Shown one piece after another: positions 1 to 9,749 of a stretch of DNA of 64,000 nucleotides (its first letter is position 1; each line of letters starts with the position of its first letter). The position numbers were made by a program, and so were the translations under genes. Origin of the DNA: Lucinisca nassula. Taxonomy: Eukaryota > Mollusca > Bivalvia > Lucinida > Lucinidae. Below the pieces are notes generated by a model that was not told the DNA's origin, searched no databases, and saw nothing but the letters and a program-made list of their open reading frames with translations. The stretch covers positions 146,306,675-146,370,674 of the forward strand of contig OY757010.1 of the NCBI GenBank assembly GCA_963580285.1, written 5' to 3'.

Positions 1-486
1 GATCACTTGATTATATTTTCAACCAATTTAATTAAATGCTGTTAGAGTTATAGCCCTTTACAATTTCTGGCCATTTAATTGTGTTGATTTCCTGTGCATA
101 GAATTACTTAAGAACTATGTATGCTAGTGTTTTGAAATTTCATTTATGGTTTCCTCATGAAAAAATAGTTGATCCGTATTTTTTTTATCTGACTTATCTC
201 CCTTTTTCGCGTTATTACCTTTTTAATTAAATAACATAGAAATCTCGTTAGCAAGATATCTCAATAAGTATTTGAGCTAGAGCCTTGAGATTTGGTATAC
301 TGATTTGGGCTGAGGAGGAGATCATCTGATTAAATTTTCAACCAATTTACTGGAATTTTGTTGGAGTGATTGTCCTTTGCATTTTCAGGTCATTTAATTG
401 TGTTTCTTTCTTGTAGCAAGATATTTAAAAAAATATTTAAATTGTTGCCTAAAAATTCGACATGCTGATTTGGAATGACTAGTACA
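1..486. repeat. diverged tandem repeat, AT-rich
   Basis: Two to three decayed units begin at about 1, 318 and 480. Each opens with a GATCAnnTGATT-like phrase followed by TTTTCAACCAATTTA-like sequence, and each later has an AGCAAGATAT phrase. This looks like the core of an old tandem-repeat element of the kind seen later in the window, but no terminus survives. The rest, to about 840, is AT-rich with homopolymer runs and no coding signal. Confidence 0.5.
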
Positions 487-839
487 TCACCTGATTAACA
501 TTTGCAAAAAAAAAAAATGATTTTTATTTTTTTTTGCGATAATGGCCTTTTGAAAATTTGGGCATTTATGGACAAGCATATAGTTGGGGGCATAGTGTTT
601 TACAAACACCATTTCTATTTATTATTGTTATGATGATTCGCCCTTAATTATCGGCACAATAAATCGTGAACAGATTAATGTGGGTATGAAAAAACGATTA
701 TCAATACTAGTTTATTCTAATTGTCCTTAATTAAGGCTGTTTTTCATTCATATGATTTTGTCGGTGAGATGCGGTTTTTGGGTTTGGAAAGACTTAACCA
801 TTATTGCATATAAGCAGGGGAAATCTCATAATGATAACA

Positions 840-1185
840 CGTCCGAGTAATGAACACCCCTCTGAACCCACTTTGTATAGAGAAAACGAGGGTTTACAGG
901 GGTATGCATGCTTTGTTAATACGAAATAGGTTAACAGTGTATTCAAATATACTGAAAATGTTACCAAAAAAAAAAAAAATCAGGAAAAAAAAAATCATAC
1001 ATCTGCTCAAACCATAGATTGTTCGTGCTCGTCAGAAAAGCCTCGATGGGGCTGTTCTAACTAGGAATCTACGTTTTTGAGTAAAAATTAGAAACATAAT
1101 GTATACTCCTGGAAACCCCCGTTTTTCGATAAAAGTGGGGTATAAGGGGGACGAAATTTATAAAGGCGCGCTTTCGTGATGATTG
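840..1185. repeat. foldback (palindromic) repeat, copy 1
   Basis: The left part carries CCCACTTTGTATAGAGAAAA and a GGGTTTACAGGGGTAT block. The right part carries the reverse-complementary theme (GGAAACCCCCGTTTTTCG, then AAAAGTGGGGTATAAGGGGG), with a CCTCGATGGGGC hairpin remnant between them. The same arrangement recurs at about 11930-12490, 29457-29640 and 36300-36610. It contains no ORF and reads as a MITE-like foldback element. Confidence 0.55.
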
Positions 1186-1261
1186 CTTTTATTTGATAGT
1201 TTGTCAGTTTCAACGTTTATAACAAGAGTTACAAGTATAACAAGTGCTCTGTCTCTGGTTG

Positions 1262-1455
1262 GGCCCATCGGAGTCTAACTGTTGGTTTTCTTTTGCTCCA
1301 GCATTGCAGTGGTTTCTTGCTGTTGGGTCCTCCTCCTCGTTGTTTTATCTCCGTGGTTGATTAACTTTTGTGTTCACGGAGATGTTGCACTGATGAGTTA
1401 GGAGGCCTTCATGCGGTTTGAACAAATTATTTGTTTAAATCGCGAAATTACTTGA
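1262..1455 (+). repeat. repeat A, 5' portion (copy A1)
   Basis: The stretch from GAGTCTAACTGTTGG through GGAGATGTTGCACTGATGAG and GTTAGGAGGCCTTCATGCGG to AAATCGCG matches the start of the repeat at about 38515-38690 and, inverted, 41000-41173. This copy stops after AAATCGCG, so the 3' part is missing. Coding potential is not evident. Repeat A is named here only for convenience. Confidence 0.6.
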
Positions 1456-2679
1456 ATTACTTTTAATTACTAGTTAGGGCCTTTAGTGATGCGGTTTCAT
1501 ACAGAAGCTATGTTTAGAGCAGAATTAAGGCAAGAAAAAAATCTGAAACAAAAAAAGCTTACTGTTGAGCCACGAAAGGCAATGGTCTTATTGACAAAGC
1601 CAAACATCAAACAGCAGCGGAAGTCTAAACGAAAGTGTATGCTGTGAATGTAGATCACATCGAGCAAATTAAGCCAGTCACCAGTGAGAGCTTCCCAGCG
1701 GGCACATCTCGTTGATTCAGCATTTACTTAACTTTGAAACCCACCATTGATTCAAGTCTGATGCCTGCTAGGTTAGTCCGTTATCTTGTCAACAGAAATT
1801 AGGCCACGTTAAAAGAAAAATATAAGTGAATACAATGATCAGGAGTTGATCCAATTACCTCACACCTCCCACCCCACCAACATCAAACAACTTCACCATA
1901 ACGCATAACGAAAACGTCACACGCGGAAAGCCAAAAGGACAGTTATGTTCCCACAAAATGGTAGAACGGCTAGCCAACATACATGCAAAGACGAATTATA
2001 AAATACATGCGAAGACGGGCTAAACCTGTTTTAACATTTGCAGTCTGATCAGCACCTTTGTTTATCCTTATTGGATAGTATAATGCTCTTAGTTTCAATT
2101 TCTAAAATTTTAAGACCCTCGTGTTTGAAAAACAGAATTTCTCGCGGCGGGGCTGAGCTGTAGCTAATCTAGCCGCTGCAGTTAACAAGGAATCGGTGAG
2201 AGGAATTTCGTTGTTGTAATTCTAGTGGTGATGGTTGCTATTGCTGTTGTTTTGTTCGAATTGTTCCTTGCAAATTTCATGGTTTGATTTTATGACGATT
2301 TGTTGTCAAAGAAGATAAGTATGCACTAAATGGTTAGATGTTTAAACGCAACTACTGTTGTCGGAGGATAAGCTGACAGTGACGCCAGCGAATGATTTTG
2401 TTATAGGGCGTAGTCCACTGTTGTCAAAATGTGAGCAAGCTTCGGTAATATTCAATATAATGTGATTTTATTGAACATCTGGTAGATATTCTACTTGGAA
2501 CCGTGAAAAGAGTGCTGACCAGTAGTCATTCAAACATTCTGCACTTTATAGTTGTAGGTTCGAGCCTCACTATTATATTTTAATTTTTCGTTGTTAAAAT
2601 ATTACATTATGCTCTTATTGTTTAATATATTACAATGCCCTTTTCTTCTGCTGAAATCAGTAATTCTGGTTTATGTGTT
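1456..2679. other. no gene seen; AT-rich with small repeat scraps
   Basis: I see no supported coding region. Two scraps stand out. At 1694-1772 is a short element with imperfect inverted ends (CCCAGCGGGCAC against ATGCCTGCTAGG). At 1922-1976 is an inverted fragment of repeat A (GCGGAAAGCCAAAAGGACAG and CCCACAAAATGG). A lone GGTTCGAGCCT box-B-like motif lies near 2557, without a convincing tRNA around it. Confidence 0.4.
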
Positions 2680-3089
2680 ATGAACAAGAAACGCGGAGCA
2701 AAGTCGAAAAGCTGGAAGTCTTCAGAAATTAGTCTGAATGTTCCGTTTTCCAGAGGGGAGAGATTGATAGTTTTGCATGCTGGCTCAAGGGTGTGATTTA
2801 TCAAGGGGGGCAGAAGAAGTTTGGAAGGCCAACACAAGTACTGGAGTCTACCATGACGAGATGAATGGGGACAACTTCTTCAAAGTGGTTAAAACAAGCT
2901 TATTCCGCATTTGCCAGTAGAGTCGGTTGTCATCATTGATAACCACAACCTCCAGGTAGACAAATGTCCTACACAGGCTTCCAGAAAGGCAGACATTCGG
3001 GACTGGATGACTCGGCACAAGATACACTTTAATTCTACAAAGCTAAATGCAGAACTGCTCCAGATATGCAAACGGCAGAAACCCGCCCC

Positions 3090-3103
3090 ACCATTCGTAC
3101 TAG
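3090..3103. repeat. 14-bp target-site duplication, left copy (LINE-A)
   Basis: ACCATTCGTACTAG is present here and again, identically, at 8859-8872, directly flanking LINE-A. The right copy resumes the interrupted transposase-like gene. Confidence 0.9.
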
Positions 3104-3653
3104 CCCCCAGGTATTAGACTTCCTGCCTTGCCGTGGCCCTGGGGGCTCAATTCCCACTGGGCACATTGCCGCTGTGGTCTCTGTGCCCACTGGGAAGAGC
3201 TAAAGGAAGTACCACCCGTTTGCCGTGGGTGGCGTCCTGTAAGCCGGAAGAAGGGCTCCTGGAGGTTGAGGGTTACCTGAGGTGGCGGTGCTTCAGGTAC
3301 CCAACACGCCTCTTTGGCCTGGCTATTCGGTGTAGACGGGTGGCCGTGCGGTCCGGCACGGTCAATCGGCTGGTCGCGCCGAGCCCTAGAGATACCGCTT
3401 TGCTTTCTCTTCAACTCTTTTTGTATCTTTCCTGATACCAACCATATGCCCATTTACCTTACCCTTTTCTGTCTTTTTATCTCTAGAAGGCGGTGGCTAA
3501 ACGGATCAATCGTGTAGGCATTTTGTTTATGCGAGTATATCTCACGTGTATCTCTAACACCTGCGAGTTGGATTACCACTCCATTATGGTGTTCCCTTGT
3601 AGGGCTCCACGGAGGGCGGAGAGCACTTGGGACGAAACTAGAATTTTTTCCTT
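3104..3653 (+). promoter_or_regulatory. LINE-A 5' UTR, presumed internal promoter
   Basis: These 550 bp lie between the left target duplication and the ORF1 start and are GC-richer than the surroundings. Short ORFs on both strands here have no family resemblance. Non-LTR elements of this group carry their promoter inside the 5' UTR, so a promoter is expected here; I cannot point to a specific initiator motif. Confidence 0.45.
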
Positions 3654-5003
3654 ATGCCTCATGGAAAAAAAAATAACCGCACCCACGCATCTAAACGTAA
3701 GAAAGACGAGGATTCATCCGAAACGGATGATCCCAGTCACCAATCTAGTCAACAGTCTAGTCAGCAGTCTGAAGCACCTAAGATTTTAAATTTTCCACGC
3801 TTCTTGGTTATGACATCAGTCGAGGAAACTCGCACTGTGTCAAGTTTATCGCCTTTTGTAATTGAAAAGAGCATAATCTCCATTGCCGGACACCCAAAAA
3901 GCATCAAAGAGCTTAAGTCAGGTGATCTCCTCCTGGAAGTAGAGAGAGAACAGCAGGTTAAAAGCCTGCTTGGTACCACAAAGCTCTTTGATCTCAAGGT
4001 CAAGGTGTCTCTGCACAATACACTCAATTCGTGTAAAGGTGTCATCCGCAGCCCAGAGCTACGTCCTTGCACCGATGCAGAGATAATTGACAACTTGAGA
4101 TCTGAGGGCGTCATTGCAGTACGTAACATCCAAGTTCGTAGAGATGGTGTATTGAAGCCAACAGGTACTTACGTGTTGACCTTTAATACACCAGTTCTGC
4201 CCAAGAAAATCAAAGTAGCATATCTTTCGGTTAACGTAGAGGTATATATACCAAACCCTCTCAGATGTTACTCATGTCAGGTTTTTGGCCACCACGAAAG
4301 CAGATGTCAGAAGAAACAACTTTGTCCAAACTGTGGTAAAGACAAACATGTTGATAATCATCAACACTGTAAGAATGAGGCCAAATGCATCAATTGTGGT
4401 GGCAATCATGCTGTTTTCTCTCGAGATTGTCCGGCATGGAAAAAAGAAAAAGAAATACTCACTGTAAAATACCAAAGAGCGATAACCTTCCCAGAAGCGC
4501 GGAAAATTGTTGAGGATCGAAACGCAACACCAACCACCAGTTACGCCAGCATCACAAAGGGTGCTGGTGTAAAAGTGTCAAGCTCCGCAACACAGACTGT
4601 TGATTCATACATAGCTGAACTGAAAAAATCTGGTGCATGGAGTAAATCCACTCCAGCGCCACAAAGTTCAACCAAGTTACCAAATGGCGCAATCCAGGTT
4701 ACTTCGGATCGGTCGACAGCGACCGTACCGAAGCCAGCGCCGCATGTAAAAGAGAAACTCGACTGCGGTCGAACTAATAAGGGATCGGAAGATCCGAAAA
4801 AGCAATTGTCTCTAAAACAAACAGACAGACAACGTAAAATGGAAAGAGACAATATAAAATTTCAGAACAGATTCGGATCTTTGAGTGACAGTGATATGGA
4901 GTTTGAAGCTCCATCATCACCAAGTAGCAATAACAGATCGAGGTCTGCAACACCACGAGCTGGTGGTAGCAGATCTATATCACCAATTGCAGCTCCAATA
5001 TAG
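3654..5003 (+). CDS. LINE-A ORF1, gag-like nucleic-acid-binding protein
   Basis: The protein is 449 residues and uninterrupted. The N-terminus is basic and Ser/Gln-rich (residues 1-45). A central region (about 45-200) resembles the RNA-binding-like domain of jockey/I-type ORF1 proteins and ends in PNPLRCYSCQ. Three zinc knuckles follow: CYSCQVFGHHESRC starting at about residue 205, CPNCGKDKHVDNHQHC, and CINCGGNHAVFSRDC, ending near residue 260. The tail is low-complexity, Ser- and Arg-rich. Such ORF1 proteins coat the element RNA in a ribonucleoprotein particle. The ATG at 3654 is the first in a frame open to the stop and gives a complete protein; ORF2 starts 25 bp after the stop. Frame integrity over 1.35 kb suggests that this copy is young. 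Confidence 0.9.
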   Translation: MPHGKKNNRTHASKRKKDEDSSETDDPSHQSSQQSSQQSEAPKILNFPRFLVMTSVEETRTVSSLSPFVIEKSIISIAGHPKSIKELKSGDLLLEVEREQQVKSLLGTTKLFDLKVKVSLHNTLNSCKGVIRSPELRPCTDAEIIDNLRSEGVIAVRNIQVRRDGVLKPTGTYVLTFNTPVLPKKIKVAYLSVNVEVYIPNPLRCYSCQVFGHHESRCQKKQLCPNCGKDKHVDNHQHCKNEAKCINCGGNHAVFSRDCPAWKKEKEILTVKYQRAITFPEARKIVEDRNATPTTSYASITKGAGVKVSSSATQTVDSYIAELKKSGAWSKSTPAPQSSTKLPNGAIQVTSDRSTATVPKPAPHVKEKLDCGRTNKGSEDPKKQLSLKQTDRQRKMERDNIKFQNRFGSLSDSDMEFEAPSSPSSNNRSRSATPRAGGSRSISPIAAPI

Positions 5004-5028
5004 TTTCTAGTCTTAATCTCTTCATAAA

Positions 5029-7857
5029 ATGGATTTAAAACACAAAATAATACAATGGAATTGTCGAGGTCTTAAATCAAATTATAACGAACTGTTATTA
5101 CTTATTTCGTTATTAAACCCATCGGTTTTTTGTTTGCAAGAAACTTTTTTAAAAACTGATGACAACATTGATGTCAGGGGTTTCAATACATACAACTATA
5201 TCTATTCTGATGGTAACAAACCATCTGGTGGCAGTTCAATTCTTGTTAAATCATGTTTACCACAAAGAGAGATCAAATTAAAAACAGACCTACAAGCTGT
5301 AGCAGTATCGGTTTCTCTGGATAAAGAAACTACAATATGCTCTTTATATATTCCACCCTCATTTTCTTTAAAGCCCGAACATCTTGACTCATTGCTGAGT
5401 CAGCTTCCATCCCCATATCTTTTAGTTGGCGACTTCAATGGTCACAATATTCTATGGGGCTGTAAAGATATCAATAATAGAGGAATACTTGTTGAAGATT
5501 TTATTGCAAAGAGCGATCTTTGCTTGATGAATGATAAATCTTATACTTACCTTCACCCAGCGACAGGTCATTTGTCTTCTTTAGATCTCTCTGTGTGTCA
5601 CCCATCTCTCTTCTTGGACTATGACTGGTCTGTTCATGATGATCAGTGCGGAAGTGATCACTTCCCTGTTATAATTGAGAGCGTAAACGAACAAGATGAG
5701 GACTGTAACCAGAAATGGAAAATGAATAAAGCCGACTGGGAATTATTCCATAATTTATGTGAAGAAGAGTTATCAGTTGGTCACTTAAATGAATCATCTG
5801 ACATTGTTTCTGATTTCACAGATAAACTAATTAATATATCAGAACAATGCATTCCAAAGACCTCCACAAATACTAAGAAAAGCAAGCCTTGGTTTAATAA
5901 TGACTGTAAAGAAGCTATTCAAAAGCGCAAACAGGCTCTAAATAAGTTCTGCAAAAGTCCCACTTCAGAAAAGCTAAACGACGTTAAAGTTTTTAGAGCT
6001 AAAGCTCGGCGAACAATCCGAGCTTCCAAACGAAAGTCATGGAGAGAATATGTCTCCAAATTGAACTACAAAACCCCCATTAAAAAGGTTTGGGATATGG
6101 TACGAAAAATTTCAGGAAAAACAAAGTCCTCTAGTTTTACACATTTAAATACTGGTTTTGACACAAAAGCTTCAACTAAAAAAGATATTTCAGATACTCT
6201 TGGTCACACATTCTTGAGAAATTCATCATCGCGTAATTATTCTGACACTTTTAGAAATTTCAAAAAGGACCAAGAGAAAAGAAATCTTAACTTCAAATCC
6301 CTTAATCACGAAGAATACAACACACCTTTTAACTTATCCGAACTCGTTGAAGCCATTGAAAAATCACATGATACGGCAACCGGCCCCGATGAAATTCATT
6401 ATCAGATGCTTAAGCATCTGCCAAAAAGTTCTCTTACAACACTTTTAGATATCTTTAATAATATTTGGGAAACGGGGGTCTGTCCTGAGAGCTGGCGTGT
6501 AGCTACAGTTGTACCAATTCCAAAACCAGGGAAAGATCATGCAGAACCTACAAATTATCGTCCGATAGCTTTGACAAGTTGTTTGTGTAAAACATTGGAG
6601 AGAATGATAAACAAGAGATTAGTCTGGTACTTAGAGTCCAACAACCTCATTTCAGAATATCAATCGGGTTTTCGTTCGGAACGTAGTACCAATGACAATT
6701 TAATAAGACTAGAAACATTTATACGAGATGCTTTTATTAACAAAGAACACGTAGTGGCTGTCTTTTTCGACTTGGAGAAAGCATATGATACAACATGGCG
6801 TTATGGAATATTGAAAGATCTACATAACATTGGCTTAAGAGGAAAACTTCCCAGTTTTATTGAAAGCTTTTTAGGAGAGCGCATGTTTCAGGTGCGCGTG
6901 GGGTCTACCCTGTCAGATTTCTATGATCAAGAACAGGGTGTCCCACAGGGTAGTATTCTTTCAACTACGCTATTTAACATCAAAATAAACAATATTGTAC
7001 AATGTTTGGACGACAAAACTGATTGTTCATTGTATGTTGATGATTTTTGTATATGTTACCGTTCAAAAAATATGAAAACAATTGAAAGAAAGTTACAACA
7101 AAATTTAAAAAGAATAGAAGAATGGACTGATAAAAATGGTTTCAAGTTCTCCAAGTCGAAAACGCAGTGTGTTCATTTTTGTAAACTACGGAAGAAACAC
7201 GAACATCCTTCCCTGTTTTTATACGGATCACAAATTCCTGTTGTTGAAGAAGCCAAATTTCTTGGGGTCATATTTGATCAAAAGTTATCTTTTATTCCCC
7301 ATATTAAATATCTTAAAGCGAAATGCTTAAAAGCTTTGAATCTTTTGAAAGTTTTAGCTCATACAAGTTGGGGAGCAGATCGGTATACTTTATTACATCT
7401 TTACCGGTCTTTAATAAGATCTAAATTAGATTATGGGTCTGTTGTTTATGGTTCTGCCAGAAAGTCCTATTTAAAATCCTTGGATACTATCCATCACCAA
7501 GGCCTTCGTCTGGCCATGGGAGCCTTCCGTACTTCTCCCGTATTAAGCCTTTATGTAGAAGCAGGTGAACCATCTTTAACCTCGCGCAGAGAGAAACTTT
7601 CTCTTCAGTATGCTATTAGACTTGCTGCAAATCCATCTAACCCGGCATCCAAAATTTCATTTCGACCTCAATTTGTAGATAGGTATGAAACTAAACCCAC
7701 AGCAATTAAACCTTTTGGATTACGTATTTTACCACTGCTGGAAAATTCAGGTATCGACCTTAAAAATATTCAAAAACATGAAACCGCCGAAGTTCCATCT
7801 TGGTGTATTAAACAACCTTCTATTCTGTTCGACTTACATGATGGCAATAAATCCTAA
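5029..7857 (+). CDS. LINE-A ORF2, endonuclease and reverse transcriptase part
   Basis: The reading frame is 942 codons. The N-terminal AP-like endonuclease shows QWNCRGL (Asn11), CLQE (Glu38), GDFNGHN and GSDHFPV (Asp210, His211). This enzyme nicks the target to prime reverse transcription. The reverse transcriptase shows PIPKPGKDHAEPTNYRPIAL, then FFDLEKAYD (motif A, about residues 579-587), then QGVPQGSILS and YVDDF (motif C, residues 669-673). All expected catalytic residues are present. The TAA at 7855-7857 interrupts the frame, and the same frame continues open to 8715 with the RNase H domain. It is therefore probably a nonsense mutation in a 1228-codon ORF rather than the natural end; recoding is possible but unsupported. 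Confidence 0.9.
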   Translation: MDLKHKIIQWNCRGLKSNYNELLLLISLLNPSVFCLQETFLKTDDNIDVRGFNTYNYIYSDGNKPSGGSSILVKSCLPQREIKLKTDLQAVAVSVSLDKETTICSLYIPPSFSLKPEHLDSLLSQLPSPYLLVGDFNGHNILWGCKDINNRGILVEDFIAKSDLCLMNDKSYTYLHPATGHLSSLDLSVCHPSLFLDYDWSVHDDQCGSDHFPVIIESVNEQDEDCNQKWKMNKADWELFHNLCEEELSVGHLNESSDIVSDFTDKLINISEQCIPKTSTNTKKSKPWFNNDCKEAIQKRKQALNKFCKSPTSEKLNDVKVFRAKARRTIRASKRKSWREYVSKLNYKTPIKKVWDMVRKISGKTKSSSFTHLNTGFDTKASTKKDISDTLGHTFLRNSSSRNYSDTFRNFKKDQEKRNLNFKSLNHEEYNTPFNLSELVEAIEKSHDTATGPDEIHYQMLKHLPKSSLTTLLDIFNNIWETGVCPESWRVATVVPIPKPGKDHAEPTNYRPIALTSCLCKTLERMINKRLVWYLESNNLISEYQSGFRSERSTNDNLIRLETFIRDAFINKEHVVAVFFDLEKAYDTTWRYGILKDLHNIGLRGKLPSFIESFLGERMFQVRVGSTLSDFYDQEQGVPQGSILSTTLFNIKINNIVQCLDDKTDCSLYVDDFCICYRSKNMKTIERKLQQNLKRIEEWTDKNGFKFSKSKTQCVHFCKLRKKHEHPSLFLYGSQIPVVEEAKFLGVIFDQKLSFIPHIKYLKAKCLKALNLLKVLAHTSWGADRYTLLHLYRSLIRSKLDYGSVVYGSARKSYLKSLDTIHHQGLRLAMGAFRTSPVLSLYVEAGEPSLTSRREKLSLQYAIRLAANPSNPASKISFRPQFVDRYETKPTAIKPFGLRILPLLENSGIDLKNIQKHETAEVPSWCIKQPSILFDLHDGNKS

Positions 7858-8715
7858 TCAAATTCGATACTTCTCAAACAAAACTTTCAGGTACTGCAAT
7901 CACGTTACGATGATTACCAGCAAGTCTATACTGATGGTTCCAAAGAAGGAGATAAAGTTGGTTGTGCGTATGTTTCTAAAGATACGCACAAAACCATGCG
8001 CCTTCCAGATGGTTCATCTATTTTTACAGCTGAAGCCAAAGCAATAGACCTAGCTTTAGATTTTATCAGTTCTTCAACAATTCAAAAAGCAATTATATTT
8101 TCTGATTCACTTTCTGTGCTTAAGGCTTTAGACCATTCATCATCTAAAAATCCTCAAATTCAAAAATTGATCGAAAAACATCATGAAATTTCTAAAACAC
8201 ACCAAATCTTGTTTTGTTGGCTTCCGAGCCATATTGGCATTGTCGGCAATGAATATGCTGACAAGAAAGCAAAGGAATCGCTCAATCTTGATCCATCTGT
8301 TTTTAAAATTCCTTTTAATAATTTTAAACCATTTATCAATAGATACATCTTGTCGGAATGGCAAGGCGAATGGGACCGTGCAATAAATAACAAACTCCAT
8401 GCCATTAAACCTGTCGTTAGTACAAAATGCTCTCCTCCACAGTTTTCCAGAAAAGAGGACGTAGTATTAACACGACTGCGCATCGGCCATACTAGAGTTA
8501 CTCATTCTTATATTTTTAATGGTGATGATCAGCCTTCTTGTGTAGGTTGTGATCAGCCATTCACTGTGAAACATATCTTAATTGACTGTGTTGACTTTTC
8601 ACCCTCACGTATTTTATATTTCAAAGCTGACACTTTGCAACAACTGTTTCGAGATGTACCTGTTGATAACATTATTTTATTCTTAAAAGAAATTGGTCTT
8701 TTTCATAAGATTTAA
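7858..8715 (+). CDS. LINE-A ORF2 C-terminal part: RNase H and CCHC finger, beyond an in-frame stop
   Basis: These 285 codons are in the same frame as the upstream reverse transcriptase and are separated from it only by the TAA at 7855-7857. The RNase H residues are visible: QVYTDGSKEG (Asp near 7933), FTAEAKAI (Glu near 8032), IIFSDSLSVLKAL (Asp near 8104) and IVGNEYADKKAKE (Asp near 8256), with CWLPSHIG between. A terminal zinc finger, CVGCDQPFTVKHILIDC, starts at 8539. RNase H removes RNA from the RNA-DNA hybrid during reverse transcription. An ATG at 7996 could in principle start a shorter protein but would omit the first catalytic Asp, so independent translation looks unlikely. The frame ends at TAA 8713-8715. 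Confidence 0.88.
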   Translation, partial: SNSILLKQNFQVLQSRYDDYQQVYTDGSKEGDKVGCAYVSKDTHKTMRLPDGSSIFTAEAKAIDLALDFISSSTIQKAIIFSDSLSVLKALDHSSSKNPQIQKLIEKHHEISKTHQILFCWLPSHIGIVGNEYADKKAKESLNLDPSVFKIPFNNFKPFINRYILSEWQGEWDRAINNKLHAIKPVVSTKCSPPQFSRKEDVVLTRLRIGHTRVTHSYIFNGDDQPSCVGCDQPFTVKHILIDCVDFSPSRILYFKADTLQQLFRDVPVDNIILFLKEIGLFHKI

Positions 8716-8858
8716 CTGTTTCAGATTTTTATACATTATCATTCTGACTTGTTACTTTTAATATCATCATAATTATTAATGCCGTTTAACCATTAACCGA
8801 CTGACGCTTATGACCCACCAAGAGGGTTGACGCGTCGTTAAACACGAAATCATCATCA
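8716..8858 (+). other. LINE-A 3' UTR and trinucleotide tail
   Basis: This 143-bp tail includes GACGCTTATGACCCACCAAG and the complementary-looking GGGTTGACGCGTCG, which may form a small stem. It ends in ATCATCATCA directly before the right target copy. No poly(A) signal or poly(A) run is present, which is consistent with the I superclade. Confidence 0.7.
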
Positions 8859-9063
8859 ACCATTCGTACTAGACAATCTATTAAAGTAACATGATCCTAC
8901 CTACCATGCAGACCTTAACGCCATTGAACTGATCTTGGCAACGATGAAAGGCTACATTGCCAGGCATAACCTGACCTTCAAGATGGCTAACGTGATGAAG
9001 CTCAAATGAGAAGCAATCTCTGCAGTGACGGAAGGTGAGTGGCTCACTTGAAGGTATTGAGAA

Positions 9064-9364
9064 TTTTTTGTTTGTTTGATTTGAGGTTTAACGTCCCCGT
9101 CAACACTGTAAAGGTCATTTTGGAGACGTTGCTTCCAATTTTGTGGGACTTTTACCCGACATTGAGATGAAATGACATCTCAAGCCCTGTCGCCTAATGA
9201 AACCAATAGGGTTTATTAGCATGGACGGTCCGCCTCGCACCGCGGTTCCTGGACAGGCTTAGATCCTCTAAGCGGTTTACCAGTACTAGTGTGCGGGTCG
9301 GATTCAGCTCTGCGTGGAAGCATCATGCAGCCCATATATTTCTTCAAGCCCCTATGGGCGGGGG
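9064..9364 (-). mobile_element. SINE-type element, about 300 bp, inverted, with 17-bp target duplication
   Basis: Read on the minus strand, it begins with the CCCCCGCCCATAGGGGCTTG hairpin. It continues through a GCTGCATGATGCTTCCACGC block and a GGCTTGAGATGTCATTTCAT block, and ends in GGGGACGTTAAACC followed by TCAAATCAAACAAAC. CTTGAAGGTATTGAGAA occurs at 9047-9063 and again at 9365-9381, flanking the element exactly. Copies lie at 35582-36188 (two, nested), 40429, 50271, 52690 and 55855. It has no ORF. I do not see a convincing tRNA cloverleaf, so SINE status rests on size, A-rich tail and target duplications. Confidence 0.85.
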
Positions 9365-9749
9365 CTTGAAGGTATTGAGAAGGTTTACTTGAAAGCGGAC
9401 ATAGCAGTTGAAGAGGTAGAGAAGATTATAATCGAGGTGACCTCCAGTGACGAAGATACAGACGCGGCAACCGAGTGCTCCGATTATTCGGACACAGAAT
9501 CTGCAGAATAATTTTAAACTGGTGAAATCAGATGGGATGTCTGTTTTAGTGCTGAATGAATATTTTGTATTGTCTCTTTGTATTGGAGTTGAATGGCCCA
9601 GTCAACAATGTTTAGGCCATTTTGAGCCGGTCAGTTTACCTACCCACTTTTTTTCTGGCCAGGCTTATAGATAAGCGGTTAACCTGTACAGAAACTGACA
9701 ACTTCCCTTCTCGAATCAGTGGAAGGGGATAATGACCGTAGAAAAGATT

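Larger units (their letters stand above)
3104..8858 (+). mobile_element. LINE-A: nearly intact non-LTR retrotransposon, I/Nimb type
   Basis: This 5755-bp element carries a GC-richer 5' UTR (3104-3653), ORF1 with three CCHC knuckles, ORF2 with AP-endonuclease, reverse transcriptase, RNase H and a terminal CCHC finger, and a short 3' UTR ending in ATCATCATCA rather than poly(A). RNase H within ORF2 and a short trinucleotide tail are known features of the I superclade (I, Nimb, ingi). It is bounded by a perfect 14-bp target duplication and inserted in sense orientation into a transposase-like pseudogene. The only coding lesion seen is one in-frame TAA at 7855-7857. A full-length 5' end with identical target copies indicates a recent insertion. 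Confidence 0.92.
2680..9511 (+). pseudogene. IS630/Tc1-type DDE transposase-like gene, interrupted twice
   Basis: Pieces of one protein lie in order on the plus strand. At 2680-2790 is a stretch with SRGERLIVLHAG. At about 2850-3103 are YHDEMNGDNF, then VVIIDNHNLQVDKCPTQASR, then AELLQICKRQKP. At 8859-9063 are PTYHADLNAIELILATMKGY and EAISAVTEGEW. At 9365-9511 is an acidic tail (EVEKIIIEVTSSDEDTD) ending at TAA 9509-9511. The order, the D of VVIIDN and the HADLNAIELI block are typical of the DDE domain of IS630/Tc1-like 'DDE superfamily endonuclease' proteins common in molluscs. LINE-A occupies 3104-8858 and a SINE 9064-9364. Internal stops and frameshifts (for example after HAGSRV and at MKLK) show that it was decaying independently of the insertions. 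The N-terminal DNA-binding part was not found upstream. Family assignment is from recognised sequence style; whether it was a transposon or a domesticated copy is unknown. Confidence 0.75.

Noticed and set aside
3100..3517. Overlapping open frames of 67-117 codons on both strands
   Set aside because: They fall in the GC-rich 5' UTR of LINE-A and match no known ORF1 part.
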